Shown here: piece by piece, positions 1 through 10,841 of the stretch
How the letters are laid out: every line of letters starts with the position of its first letter
How positions within the stretch are numbered: the stretch's first letter is position 1
DNA from: Atkinsonella hypoxylon
Lineage: Eukaryota; Ascomycota; Sordariomycetes; Hypocreales; Clavicipitaceae
Reading direction: 5' to 3'
Length of the DNA stretch: 64,000 bases
Assembly: GCA_000729835.1 (NCBI GenBank)
Contig: JFHB01000029.1
Coordinates: 62,001-126,000, forward strand
Translations under genes and position numbers: made by a program
The notes under the pieces: generated by a model
Seen by the model: the letters and a program-made list of their open reading frames with translations, nothing else
Told to the model about the DNA's origin: nothing
Databases searched by the model: none

Positions 1-645
1 AAAAACAACCATATCCTAGATTTCCTGCACAATAAAGCAGAGCGCTTTGTCGACGAATACAAAAAGAAGCTCAGCGATGCTTTCGAGTCATTGGGGACAC
101 AACCTTACGATGAAGAATTAAGCCACAGATTTAAGGAACTTGATAGAAAATACGGGTCGGAATCAGATTGGGTCAAGCTGAGAAATCAACTTAAGCGCGA
201 CATTGACCGTGTCAGACAGGAATGGTCCTCCATGGACTTTGTCAACCAGGTTGAGACTTATCCAGAGAGTGTCAGCCTAGTCTATGCGCAGTGGCAAAAG
301 ATCCAGCCAGCAGCTGAGCTTGAATCCTCCAGGTTAATCAATTCTCTGCTACACAGTAGTGGGACCCAGAACCCGTACTTTAACGAATGGGAGCTCCTAA
401 AAGCGTCCTGCGCTTACATGCGACACCACCATGGCGCATTTGTGTGGCTGATGGCCGGGACGCAGCTCGGGCATCTGAAGGTACTTGCATCCAGTGAACC
501 ATGTGTACCGATACAGCCTAGGATACATGCCTTCATGTGTCTTGACAAAAAGCTCGTCGCGAGAGAACGGGCGCGTCGTTTGGGCGAGAGAGTTATGGTG
601 GAATGGGGCGAATCACAAGATGATGACGATATGAATGATGACTAG
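1..645 (+). CDS. RNA-dependent RNA polymerase, C-terminal end (partial)
   Basis: The frame is open from base 1, so the gene begins before the window; 214 residues and the TAG stop at 643-645 are visible. The piece is charged and helical, and contains a WELLKAS...FVWLMAG..LGHLK block that resembles the C-terminal helical region of ascomycete RdRPs (QDE-1/SAD-1/RRP-3 class). These enzymes make double-stranded RNA for quelling or meiotic silencing. The tail is acidic (QDDDDMNDD). The catalytic DbDGD loop would lie upstream and cannot be seen. The stop codon is only 16 bp from the left end of a foldback element, so the 3' UTR probably includes mobile-element DNA. The family call rests on remembered similarity of the C-terminal block alone; another large helical protein is possible. 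Confidence 0.55.
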   Translation, partial: KNNHILDFLHNKAERFVDEYKKKLSDAFESLGTQPYDEELSHRFKELDRKYGSESDWVKLRNQLKRDIDRVRQEWSSMDFVNQVETYPESVSLVYAQWQKIQPAAELESSRLINSLLHSSGTQNPYFNEWELLKASCAYMRHHHGAFVWLMAGTQLGHLKVLASSEPCVPIQPRIHAFMCLDKKLVARERARRLGERVMVEWGESQDDDDMNDD

Positions 646-661
646 GCGCTTGGAGTACGTA

Positions 662-968
662 AACACGCAGCAAGGGATTTTTGAATCCGCAGCAGGAACT
701 AGGCCCTGAACGGAAGCAGTACCTCCGCATACTAATTTCTATGCCGAGGTATCTTCTTGACTTTGTATTACAATATAAACTTAAAGAAGTATCTTCATAT
801 ATATATTAGTATAGAGAAGTACCTCCTTATTACTGCACCTCTATTTACTTCAAATCTTAATGGGGAATGGTAGAAGGTACCTCTGCATAGAAATTAATGT
901 GCGAGGGTACTAACTACTATTTCGGGCCTAGTTGCTGCTGCGTATTCAAAAACCTGTTGCTGCGTGTA
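662..968. mobile_element. MITE-like foldback element with TA target duplication
   Basis: Two arms of about 95 bp, 662-760 and about 870-968, are imperfect inverted repeats of each other, roughly 80% identical by eye. The shared blocks include ACACGCAGCA, TTTTTGAAT, CTAGGCCC and TAATTTCTATGC. The dinucleotide TA flanks both ends (660-661 and 969-970). The centre is AT-rich and repeats GAAGTACCTCC/GAAGTATCTTC-type words. There is no coding capacity. The size, the long TIRs and the TA duplication fit a non-autonomous Tc1/mariner-pogo-type MITE. It sits immediately after the RdRP stop codon. Confidence 0.7.
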
Positions 969-970
969 TA

Positions 971-1458
971 GGCACTCAGTTCTAATACTCCATACCCAGG
1001 ACGTTACATATAGATATAGAGTTGGACAAAGGGCATGCTTGGCTAGTATGCAAGATAGCTGCATGATAGAGGCCTCCGAAGAACTTTATACAGCAGCATT
1101 AAGATCCGCCCGGGACTATCAGCAACAATAAATAAGGGCTGAGCATTATGCGATTCTGTATTTTTAGCCAGCAATTTTCTCTCGATGCCGCGGAAGTGCG
1201 ATCTATCTATGGTCACCATGCACGACTTACTCAGTACCTCATATCAAACACAGTATTGATACCCGGGACATCCCATACTTAAGCAAAGCGCGAAATTAGG
1301 CGGCCCCTTTGAGAAATTCGAAAGTAGACTCACGGGTATGTAAAGAGATAAGCGAAAAAATACATTAAAAAACTCTAAGTGAATTCGTCGACACATCATG
1401 CAAAGCCACCAACGCAAAACCAGGTATATACGGCCCCTTCAACAGCATACATGTCCCC
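971..1458. other. Intergenic stretch, no gene seen
   Basis: About 490 bp between the foldback element and the 3' end of the NRPS-like gene. I see no convincing ORF, RNA gene or repeat. It presumably holds the 3' UTR of the minus-strand gene to its right. Confidence 0.5.
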
Positions 1459-4400
1459 CTACGCCGTAACGGCCGGCTCATCCCGCGGCTCAATCAAAAC
1501 CTCATTAACGGCAACATGCTCCGGCTGCGTAACAGCATACAGAATGGCCCCCGCAACATCTTCTGCGTCCAGAACCTTAGCACCCGTCGGCGTGCCGTAC
1601 TTCTTGAGAGCCTCCCGATCCGTCGAGATGTTGAGCAGACCCGTGTCCACATTTCCAGGCTGGACTGTCGTGACGCGCAGACCGCTACCAGCAGTCTCGA
1701 GCCTCAAACTCCGAAGAGTCGCCTCAACAAAGAATTTGCTCGCAGAGTAGACGCCCAGACCGGGGAAGACGACTCGTCCTGCGTCCGAGGAAATAGCGAC
1801 AATGTGGCCCGTCTTGCGTTCCAGGAAGCTGGGGAGCATGGATGAGAGGCAATGCAGCAAGCCCTTGCAGTTGATGTCGACGGTGCGCTCCCATTCTTCT
1901 GTCTGGCAGTTCGCCATCATTGTGAAGTACATTACGCCGGCACAGCTGACGAGGATGTCGATGGATCCGAGTTTTCTAGTGGTCGTGTCCACGAGGGCTT
2001 GTACTTCTTCTTTGCTTGAGACGTCCGTTTTGTGGATAAGAATCTTGCCGGCGGAAGAAGGCAGTTTGGCCTTGACTTTCTCGAGCTCAACTGTGCGGCG
2101 GGCTGCAAGGACAATGTGGGCTCCTTCACCTGCAAGCTTAACGGCAACGGCAGCACCAATGCCTGATGATGCTCCTGTAATGACGACGACGCGACCGGAG
2201 AGACGTCCCTTGCTTGCGGAATGGACGCCATTGACCTTGAGGCGAAGAGGGGGATGAGGTAGCCAGCCACGGGCGAAGAAGTGTCGCGCATAGGTTTCCC
2301 ACAACTTTCCGTCGATCTTGGGTCTCGACACATTATACAGGTCCAGTGCAGGCTGGGTGGCACCATCATCGAGGACGGTCACCAGTTCGAGTGTGTCAAC
2401 GGTGGGCATACCGCCGCGAAGAATGTCCACAGTGAATGGATCATCGCCGCCTCGTCCTGAACCACGTTTCTCCTTCCAGAGGGCCACCCAGTCGTCCCAA
2501 GGAAGTCTCTTGGTAGGGTATCCGAGAGCCTCCAGATTCTGGAAAACGCTCTCTGCTGTCACGGGTTTCGGGTCGCCTAGATGGTAGAGCTTCTGCTTCG
2601 TGCAGGGGTGGTTTGCGAGAGTGACGATGGCCTGGCTGACGAAGTCGACGGGGGTCATCTCAGCCAACCAACCATCTACATGGGGGGCATATCCGAGATG
2701 GAGAGATTCAATAATCAAGGCGTTCAACAAATCGTATGTGTTGGTAGCGCCAGTCACGCTGTGACCACTGATGGTACCTGGTCGGTAAATCTTGACGTGC
2801 ATGCCTCGTCGTCCAGCCTCACATACAAGCGCCTCTGCTACCCACTTGGTTTGGCCGTAACCGTCAGGAAGTTTAGTGGGCACATCTTTGATGTCGAGCA
2901 TGGCCTCCTCAGTCCAAGCTGTCTTGGATGGAGGCAAAACACCGTTGGTCGAGACATGGTGCACGGTAGCTCCGCCGCGGGCGGCAAGTCTCAAAATCTC
3001 TCGAGTGCCTCCAACGTTGGCATTTCGGAGAGCGGCATAAGGGTACACCAGGTTGACAGTGGCGGCAGCATGCACAACCACATCTACTCTTGAGGCGAGC
3101 TCTGAGAACGCCTCAGGTGAGAGACCCAAGCGGTTTCGAGCCAAGTTACCGGGCACAACGTCCATTCGCTCGAGCATGGCATCGTTCCAGATTCCCTGAT
3201 CAATCAAGTTCTTTCGAATTCGTGCAATGCCCGCAGGGCGGCAGTCGATATTGGGGTCCGTAAATCGAATGAGACATATGATCTGGGCCGTGGTATTTTC
3301 AAGAAGTGATTTGAGGAGGAAGGCTCCCAGATATCCCGTAGCACCAGTGAGCAATATAGTCTCAGCATCCTTCAGGAGGCACATGGGTTTGCCATCTCCC
3401 TGAATGTTGTCGGGTAGGGCAGCATCTGCGGCCAGAACAGCAGGTAGATCAGCTTGCACGGCGGCTGTGTGGCCATCGCGAGCGGCTCTCACGGCTTCCA
3501 GATGGCCTTCTAATGTTGGCGTACCGGCCAGAGGGGCGACTGGGACAGGGAAACCAAACGTTCGAGTAAAGCGACCAGCCAAGTCGGCCAGTGTCAGAGA
3601 ATGACCGCCCAAATCGAAGAAGGTGTGGCTCTGGGAAATGGCGCTAGCGGGGATATTTAGTGACGCAGCCCACATCTTGATGATGGTATCCATCTTGATT
3701 CTGGTATCTCTGTCCTTCTTGGCTTTTTCGATCGGCGTCCTTGGTGTTGGCGGCGGGGGCAAAGCCTTCAAATCAATCTTGCCAGAGACATCGTGAGTAG
3801 GTAGGGCATCGAGCTCAACCCACAAGGTAGGGATCATGTAGTGTGCAAGGTGGTCGGAAAGCGCTCGACGAGCTACAGGACTGTAGCCCGACTCGTCGAT
3901 CACCAAGACGGTGCGACTACGAACATCCTTATCAGGTACGACATACGCCACCAATTGCTTGTCTAAACCATCACCACGTGCTATTACAGCACAAGCCCGA
4001 ACAGCGAGGTATTTCACAATTGCTGTTTCCACCGCCCCAGGCTGGACTGTGTATCCTCGAGTCTTGATCATACCGCCTACTCTGCCTGTAATCTCGAGTA
4101 AGCCCGAGGGAAGAATGCGCGCCATGTCTCCTGTGCGGTACATTCGAGCGTCCACCGCTGTCGAGAAAGGATCCATCTGGAACGCTTTCGCAGTCGTCTC
4201 GGGAAGATTTAGATAGCCACGGGCGAGCATTTGACCGCCAACGTAGAGCTCTCCACTTGTGCCCAAGTCTACTCTGTTACCAGCCTCGTCGAGTACGTAG
4301 ATAGAATCGGGGTTCATTGGAGGACCAACAGGACAGACGCGAGCCTCATAGTCGATGAATGTCCTGATATCGCCTGCGGCAATTTCGTGAGTCTCGCTTG

Positions 4401-5328
4401 CGCTGTACACATTGAGTAATCGAATGCTGGGCAGCGCGGCGAAGGCTCTGCGGCAGAGGTCTGTGGTGACGACCTCGCCATTGAGCCACAGCGTCTTGAG
4501 GTCAGGAAGAGTCTCGGCCAGCGATGTGTGACGACTCAAAACTGTGGCCAAGAGAGTCGGGGTCATTAGGGTTTCTGTAATTTTACGAGCAGCTAGAAAT
4601 TCGACCAGAAGCTCAGGATCATAGCTGGCGCTGTCGGGAACAGCCACCGTGGCGGCGCCCCGGAGCAGCGGCCGCAGCATCTCCCATGTGAAGAAAACAT
4701 TGCAAGCCACTCGGTCGCCGGGCTGCAGATCACTAAGTCCGAATCGCAAGTTGTATGAACAGACAGGCGCTCTGTGAGGGTTTGCAATGCCCTTGGGCTT
4801 GCCAGTGGTGCCAGAGGAGTATGAGACAAAGGCAAGTCTGTCGAGATCGTCGTCCACCGGCAATGGAGGCATGGGTTCGTTTGCACCGACAGCCATGTCG
4901 AGCTGATCCACGACAATGATGGGGATGTTGACATGATTCAGATTGCTGGCATGTGCTTTTTGCGTTAAGATAACAGTAGGCTTTGCATCGTCAATGACAT
5001 CGCGAAGAAGGCCGGCAGGATAAGCCAGCTCGAGCACCAGATAGGCACCACCAGCGCGGAGGGCCGCCAGAGACGCAACGACGTTATCTGCGCTTCTGTT
5101 CATTAGCACGCCAACGAGACAGTCGCGACCGACGCCATATTGGCGCAGGCGATCTGCCAATGCCCAGGTTTCGCTGTCGAGCTCGGCGTATGTGAGAGTT
5201 CGCCTGTCATCTTCGAGGGCGATGGCCTGTGGGGTGGCCTGAGCTTGCACCTCGAAAAGAGCAGCCAAATCCTTCACCGTGTCAATTTTGGACATTTTGC
5301 TCTTGCTACTGCTCATGAATCGTGGCAA
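1459..5328 (-). CDS. NRPS-like A-T-R1-R2 enzyme, glycine betaine reductase type (ATRR)
   Basis: A single exon of 1289 residues. Domain order: adenylation domain about 20-525 (SSGTTGKPKG at 171-180, YRTGD at 397-401, SGKID near 515-519); thiolation domain about 545-612 with LGGHS, phosphopantetheine Ser 577; thioester reductase R1 about 655-1015 (TGATGYLG 661-668, YGQTK 824-828); a second SDR-type reductase R2 about 1043-1289 (TGASSGIG 1051-1058, YSASK 1194-1198). There is no condensation domain. This exact layout is that of the fungal ATRR described in Aspergillus nidulans, which activates glycine betaine, reduces the thioester to the aldehyde in R1 and then to choline in R2. The A4 region (NVFFTWEM) lacks the Asp that normally holds the alpha-amino group, which fits a quaternary-ammonium substrate. 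The substrate is inferred from architecture; another carboxylic acid is possible. The start is the first ATG of the frame; two more Met follow at 5 and 12. Confidence 0.85.
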   Translation of the reverse strand: MPRFMSSSKSKMSKIDTVKDLAALFEVQAQATPQAIALEDDRRTLTYAELDSETWALADRLRQYGVGRDCLVGVLMNRSADNVVASLAALRAGGAYLVLELAYPAGLLRDVIDDAKPTVILTQKAHASNLNHVNIPIIVVDQLDMAVGANEPMPPLPVDDDLDRLAFVSYSSGTTGKPKGIANPHRAPVCSYNLRFGLSDLQPGDRVACNVFFTWEMLRPLLRGAATVAVPDSASYDPELLVEFLAARKITETLMTPTLLATVLSRHTSLAETLPDLKTLWLNGEVVTTDLCRRAFAALPSIRLLNVYSASETHEIAAGDIRTFIDYEARVCPVGPPMNPDSIYVLDEAGNRVDLGTSGELYVGGQMLARGYLNLPETTAKAFQMDPFSTAVDARMYRTGDMARILPSGLLEITGRVGGMIKTRGYTVQPGAVETAIVKYLAVRACAVIARGDGLDKQLVAYVVPDKDVRSRTVLVIDESGYSPVARRALSDHLAHYMIPTLWVELDALPTHDVSGKIDLKALPPPPTPRTPIEKAKKDRDTRIKMDTIIKMWAASLNIPASAISQSHTFFDLGGHSLTLADLAGRFTRTFGFPVPVAPLAGTPTLEGHLEAVRAARDGHTAAVQADLPAVLAADAALPDNIQGDGKPMCLLKDAETILLTGATGYLGAFLLKSLLENTTAQIICLIRFTDPNIDCRPAGIARIRKNLIDQGIWNDAMLERMDVVPGNLARNRLGLSPEAFSELASRVDVVVHAAATVNLVYPYAALRNANVGGTREILRLAARGGATVHHVSTNGVLPPSKTAWTEEAMLDIKDVPTKLPDGYGQTKWVAEALVCEAGRRGMHVKIYRPGTISGHSVTGATNTYDLLNALIIESLHLGYAPHVDGWLAEMTPVDFVSQAIVTLANHPCTKQKLYHLGDPKPVTAESVFQNLEALGYPTKRLPWDDWVALWKEKRGSGRGGDDPFTVDILRGGMPTVDTLELVTVLDDGATQPALDLYNVSRPKIDGKLWETYARHFFARGWLPHPPLRLKVNGVHSASKGRLSGRVVVITGASSGIGAAVAVKLAGEGAHIVLAARRTVELEKVKAKLPSSAGKILIHKTDVSSKEEVQALVDTTTRKLGSIDILVSCAGVMYFTMMANCQTEEWERTVDINCKGLLHCLSSMLPSFLERKTGHIVAISSDAGRVVFPGLGVYSASKFFVEATLRSLRLETAGSGLRVTTVQPGNVDTGLLNISTDREALKKYGTPTGAKVLDAEDVAGAILYAVTQPEHVAVNEVLIEPRDEPAVTA

Positions 5329-5805
5329 TTGGTAGACAGCGGGCTATCGCTGAGTCATAAACTGGAGGAGATTTCATTCGGTATTTTGCAGGTAGATCGT
5401 CACCGCTTTCGTCAGGGCTCGAGGCCAATCACGCAGAGTTTAGGAAGAACTTTAAAGAATTGAAGAAAGAAAAAAAAAAAGAAAAAAACCCTAGCCAACT
5501 CAATAGATGGTGTAAAGAAAATGGAGAGACGAGTGGAAGAGGCAACGGAGCGGAAACTGGGAATGGAATAAGCAGCTTTCTATACGAGGTAACTGTTGGC
5601 CATACCATGTGAAAGCAATCAAATTGCCCTAGCGCCCGCAAAGCATCCACTTTGGGAACGAACGAGTGGTCGGTCGAGTACGTACGTATATACACTCGCT
5701 CATCACAGCCAGTAGAATGTCATCAAGACCTGCCACGACCGTGGAGGATTGAGGGGAGACACGGGGCCTTGGGATAAGAAATATGGACAGTTGTGCCCAT
5801 CAAAA

Positions 5806-5836
<31 letters not shown>

Positions 5837-6721
5837 GATGAGGAAAAGAAAGGCCATGAGTTGATCAGTGCAAGCCATTCATGTCCCCACCATTATTCAC
5901 TCAACCCGCATGTGTTGCCCTACCTACCTACTTACCTAGGGTACCCACGGACCTTGAAGCGGTCACGCGAAGAGTCGCCCGATTGGGATAGCGGTAAGCG
6001 TCATAGGTTTCCTGGCTTGCATGCGGAACTACCGAACTGTGCCTCGTCTTTTTTTCTTTTCATCACTTTTGATGCCCAAAGGACTGTGTGAATCCTTTTT
6101 TTCTCCGTTTTGTATTTTGTACTTTATGGTTTAATTTTATCTTCCTTTTCTTGTCCCCCTTTTTTTTTTCTTGGTCCTTGCTTTACTCCAGCTCCAATCA
6201 AGGCGGTTCTGCACTCGGCATCTTGTCCAACCGGTAACAATGCCATTAGCCTTGCAGCGAACGGGTGTGGCTTGACACGGTCAGTGGGGATGTGGAAGGG
6301 CCCGGAAAATTAGTCTGCCAACTTGCATGTGACGACTGACCATAAGGACCTGAGGGTGGTAACTGCACGTGAGCAGTTGCCTAAAGCGTTGGATGATACT
6401 AGACCAGGAGCATCACTCTGACTGCGTGAAGAGAGCTAGCAGGTCATGGTCGTCCCTCACTGATGATCATGGTAACTCCAGTATTACAGGAGAAATCGTT
6501 ATACGAATTACGGATATAGAGTGTACTTTTATGCAACAGCAACGACTTGACCTACCACGGATATCATTACTATAGGCAAAGACGTATTCTACTCCATCAA
6601 TAAGCCATGCAAATCCAAATACCTGCATGCAGACGCCAAATGCAACTATAATATACAAATGCAAGTAGACCACCCACCCCCTTCCAAAGAAGGGAAAAAC
6701 CCCCCAACAAGAAAAAGCAGC
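5329..6721. promoter_or_regulatory. Upstream region of the NRPS-like gene and 3' flank of the permease
   Basis: About 1.4 kb without a supported gene. It holds purine tracts near 5463-5490, a 20-nt poly-A run around 5815-5836, pyrimidine tracts near 6050-6170, and a TACCTACCTACTTACCTAGGGTA block at 5921-5943 that recurs elsewhere in the window. The sequence just 5' of 5328 should contain the promoter of the reductase. No defined factor site can be named. Confidence 0.4.
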
Positions 6722-8281
6722 CTAAATCTCTGTTCGTCCCATGGACAGATTAATGTCCTCAATATTGACCATCTTGGTGCGGAAAGACAGCTTGTGGCCG
6801 ACGTAGAGCACCACAAACAGAAGAAGGCTCACATACGATGCAAAGAAGTCGCTCGTGCTCCACTTGATAAAGACGGTGAAGCCGCTCGTAAGCAGAATCA
6901 GAACGTTAAAAAACAGGCCGAACCACGATAGATAGGGTTGGAATGGTGCAATGTATGGCAAAGACGTTCGGGGGATGCCACGCACGGCGAGAACCTTCAT
7001 GAAGCGGAGGTGGCAGACGTTGATGAGCGCCCAGACGATGAAACCGGCCACGGCGGTAATGTTCAGCAGCCACTTGAAGACGGTACCTCCATTCTCAGAC
7101 AGGTTGAGGAAGGCCAGCAGACCCAGAAGCGAACAAAAGGCGACAGACCAATAAGGAGTACCGTAGCGATTCGTCTTCTTGAAAGCAGCGGGGGCAAGAC
7201 CCTCGTCGGCGAGGGCGTACAGAATTCGAGTGCTTGAATAGACGTCTGAGCTGGCGGCAGACAATACAGCAGTGAGCAGGACGGCGTTAATAATATCGGG
7301 GAAAATTTTGACGCCAGCGAGCTTGGCGACAATGACCAGGGGGGACGCAGAGCCGTTGGTGGCACTACTCTGCAAATCGGCGTTATCGTAGGGGATATTG
7401 ATCCCGATGAAAAAGACAGTGGCGACGAACAAGATGCAGATTCCCCAGTAGGTAGACTTGATGGCCTGCGGAATGGCCTTGCGCGGGTTCGCCGTCTCAC
7501 CTGCGCCGATGCCCACGAGTTCAGCGCCCTGATAGCTGAAGCCCGCAGTGACCAAAACGCTCCAGAACCCAACAAACTTGCCGATTCCTCCCTCAACGAG
7601 ATACTCCCTGAATGCCCCAGGGTACGTCCAGTACTTGAAGCCAAGGTAGCCCTGCTGCCCAGCACCGGCGTTGATGCAGATAGAGAAAATGACGAAGCCA
7701 ACCACCGTAACCACCTTGATGCTGGAGAACCACATTTCGATCTCACCAAAGTACTTGACGGGAAAGAAGTTGACGGCCGTGAAGATAGCCCAGAAGACGA
7801 TGATCCACACGCCGATGCTGATGGAATCGTCCCATAGCTGAATGATGAGACCTGCCGCCGTCAACTCGAGACCATACGTAACCGCCCAGGAGAACCAGTA
7901 TATCCACCCCATGGCGAATCCCAGCGTCGGGTCCACGAAGCGACTCGCATAAACTGTGAAGGCTCCCGCAACAGGCATATACGCCGCCATCTCACCAAGG
8001 GCCACCATAACAGAGTACACGATCAAGCCCGTGAAAGCAAAAGCAATAAGCAAAGACGCAGGGCCGGCATGAGACAAGGCACCTCCCGTCCCGAGGAACA
8101 GGCCCGTTCCAAAAGTAGCACCAATGGCAATGAATTGCAGGTGACGACTCTGCAGCGATCGGGTCAAGCCCGACTGGACGGTCTCGACGTCACCCTCCTG
8201 CTTGCCATTTGCGTCGTTGCTGGCACGAGGCGACTTTTCGTCAGACTGCATTTTCGGAGCCTGGTTTGACGGTGTATGCAA
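6722..8281 (-). CDS. Amino-acid permease (APC superfamily, fungal YAT type)
   Basis: A single exon of 519 residues with about 12 hydrophobic segments. A hydrophilic N-tail of about 45 residues leads to the family signature around 45-75 (RHLQFIAIGATFGTGLF...GGALSHAGP), followed by LGEMAAYMPVAGAF in TM3. Both are hallmarks of the yeast amino-acid transporter family (GAP1/DIP5/PUT4 relatives), proton-coupled importers in the plasma membrane. YAT members are mostly 520-600 residues, so this is slightly short. The substrate cannot be read from sequence. It lies in tandem with the glycine-betaine reductase gene on the same strand, 1.4 kb from its start. Choline carriers such as Hnm1 belong to a neighbouring APC branch, but the signature here looks like the amino-acid branch. 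The start is the first ATG; MQSDEK at residue 11 is an alternative. Confidence 0.85.
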   Translation of the reverse strand: MHTPSNQAPKMQSDEKSPRASNDANGKQEGDVETVQSGLTRSLQSRHLQFIAIGATFGTGLFLGTGGALSHAGPASLLIAFAFTGLIVYSVMVALGEMAAYMPVAGAFTVYASRFVDPTLGFAMGWIYWFSWAVTYGLELTAAGLIIQLWDDSISIGVWIIVFWAIFTAVNFFPVKYFGEIEMWFSSIKVVTVVGFVIFSICINAGAGQQGYLGFKYWTYPGAFREYLVEGGIGKFVGFWSVLVTAGFSYQGAELVGIGAGETANPRKAIPQAIKSTYWGICILFVATVFFIGINIPYDNADLQSSATNGSASPLVIVAKLAGVKIFPDIINAVLLTAVLSAASSDVYSSTRILYALADEGLAPAAFKKTNRYGTPYWSVAFCSLLGLLAFLNLSENGGTVFKWLLNITAVAGFIVWALINVCHLRFMKVLAVRGIPRTSLPYIAPFQPYLSWFGLFFNVLILLTSGFTVFIKWSTSDFFASYVSLLLFVVLYVGHKLSFRTKMVNIEDINLSMGRTEI

Positions 8282-10841
8282 TCAAAGCGGTTTGAAACTG
8301 GGTGAACTGGTTGAAATCGGTTTTTTTTTTTTTTCAAGCAGTGGAGAAGAGGGAAAGGTTTTTTTCTCCTGTCTCTTCTCGAATATAAGGAGGGATCACC
8401 CAGGAACCTCAGTTGGTGTTGTTGGAAGGGGCCCGCTTGGATATCCAATGTCTATGCAGTTTCCCCCCCCCCCTTTTCTCACATTCATGATGGGAAACTT
8501 ACGGGCCATTGACGGTATTAAATGGTACGACTGTGCTTCCCATTGGCATGGCCGGCACATAATAAGTGTCTGTCAGGAGCATAACAGATTTTTCCTTATC
8601 AGCGGGGCTTTTCACAAAAACGACTGGAACCACGACACGGGACCGTTGCGGTAAAGGAAGCGGCAAAGAACTTTTTTTTTTAAACTTTGAGAAGACTTTA
8701 GCCTTGGGAAGAACATACATACCTAGGTATGTTACAAGGGTGCTCGCTCTTACCGCAAATCAGGATGCCGCGCCAAGTTATGTACGTGATAACATTGTGT
8801 CATACTATCACCACTTCGGAGCCTTGACCGGCGCCGGAGCAGATGCGGAATGAATGCCCATCGAGGCCTGGCGTGAAAATTCTCACTAGCGGCCCCCGTC
8901 CTGCTTTGTAATTGACCCGGTGCAGAGTAAGGTTTTGTCTAGTCGTTTTTTTAAAATTAAACGCTCATACCCGCCGGGCGCGCAAATGCCGCGCCCGGCT
9001 GCGCGGTCTACGGTCGGCTGCCCTGCATCAAGCGGCCAATACCCGGATCCCAGATAGGCAAAAAAAAAAAAAAAAAAAAAAAACTTTTCCCCGCCTGCGG
9101 ACGCATGTCCGCTTACACGCCACACCTTTACCTTGGCCGTTGGCAGGAATGCAGCAGCGATTCGAAGAGATTTGATATGGGAAGATTTTTTTTTATTAAA
9201 ACAAAAAGGATACAGTGACGTGCTTTTTGCTATCTCGTCATGACTTCGTCCGCAGAGGGCAACCTTTCAGCTGAAGGGGTAACACGGAATACTCCGCATG
9301 TGCACCAACGTTATTTCTCCATGACACTGACCTGGATCCATCAGACGACAAAGAAAAGACTGGGAGATTTCGGATTCTTGTTTGGTCTGCTGGATGCCAA
9401 GCCCCTCAGACCGTGTGTTCCCACTAGTGGTTAACGAGTGTAAGCTAAGACTCTTTCCAACACCGACGCAACTATACATGTGCGAGTCATTTCTGTGCGC
9501 TTTGTGAAGAACCGCATGCTTATTCCACATCAGGTGCAGCGCATCATACACATTCCAAATAAGGTCGTTCGAGGTGAGCCTTCCTCGTCGTAATCGACGC
9601 CGCTTGCGCAGGTCCCAAGGGGCGAACTGCTTGCCTTCCCAGACTGCAAACGCTGTGGAGGGGGGATTTCTATTGCATTGTTGCAAAACGGATCTTCAGT
9701 CACTACGGAGTACGGAGTAACACGCTGCGTAATTATTGTATAAAGTTCCCTGCAGATTTCGCGACACCTTGTTGTGTGGGGCTTTTTTCGGAATTACCTG
9801 GATCCACTCTACAGAAAAAAGCGGCGCTTAGCTTTTAAATCACTCTCATATAAAGCTCAAGGCCATCATATGCGTTCAGGACTACAGCGCTTCATGTTTC
9901 TAGCTTTATTCTCAGTGTTCAGATTCTCCTGTTCACTGACGCTTCGGAATCACCAACTGCCTGTCGTCGCCCTTCGTCCTTGATAATGGCTTACCGTGCG
10001 GTTTATTTAGCTAAGTATCGCAGGTCTCTAAGCCAACACGCCCGTTTTGCTCTCTTTATTCCAAATTCTGCAGATAGCAATAAAGATCTCGCCCAAGATT
10101 AAATTCAGGTCTTCGTCCTGCAAAGGCACTGTCATCTACGTCGTGAGCGAGCCTGTTATGAGCGGGTATGTGCTTGAGTTTGTTTAAACGAAATTATAAA
10201 TGCAGCAGCCCTTTCGTACACCAGTTCACAAAAGAGAGCCATCCACGGAGGCTGCTGGAAAGCGAAGCAGCGATGGTGGCTCCAATACCGCCGCTGATTG
10301 GGCAGCCCCATCCTAATATCCTAGCTCAACTCTATTCGGTGGAGCTGCAGCAGCAGCATATGCTGTCAATAGGCTCACAGCTGGTCTCGTCCTGCAGTCG
10401 CCCTGCCTTTGTCGTCATCCATTTTCGGGTGCGAACCCACCGCCTACTTAACGCCCGCACTTGACGATTGGGTAAATGACACGGGAAATTCATACTCTGA
10501 AGACCGCACAGGAGCTGGCCTCTACGTTGCTGCATCAATCTCGTTTTCCCTCGGCTCAGGTATGCTTGTGTTTGACTCATGCCTGCATGTTCTGTTCCAT
10601 GGAATGTTGATTCACAACTTCGTGACCCTAACTTGACTCCCTTCTTCCACAAGTTGCTTGGTGCCTCGTCACACATATCAAACATCACACAGAAACATCA
10701 GCGCCCCCTTTTTCTGTTACGTCAATCTTTAGTATACATTTCGAACTTTTACGCATTATTACGCATCTCTTCGGGCTCGTCTAAATCATCTTCATAGAGC
10801 CGTCGATTTTCCCGTTTCGACGCGTTGCGACTGCTGCCGTC
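8282..10841. other. 2.5-kb intergenic region, no gene supported
   Basis: No ORF here resembles a protein family. Visible elements are a T-run near 8321-8334, C-run 8462-8472, the palindrome TACCTAGGTA at 8720-8729, a 23-nt poly-A near 9060-9083, and an overlapping double TACGGAGTA at 9704-9719. The left end should carry the permease promoter and the right end (10.6-10.84 kb) that of PNS1. Confidence 0.45.

Noticed and set aside
7063..7749. 228-residue Ser-rich minus-strand frame
   Set aside because: Alternative-frame shadow inside the amino-acid permease gene.
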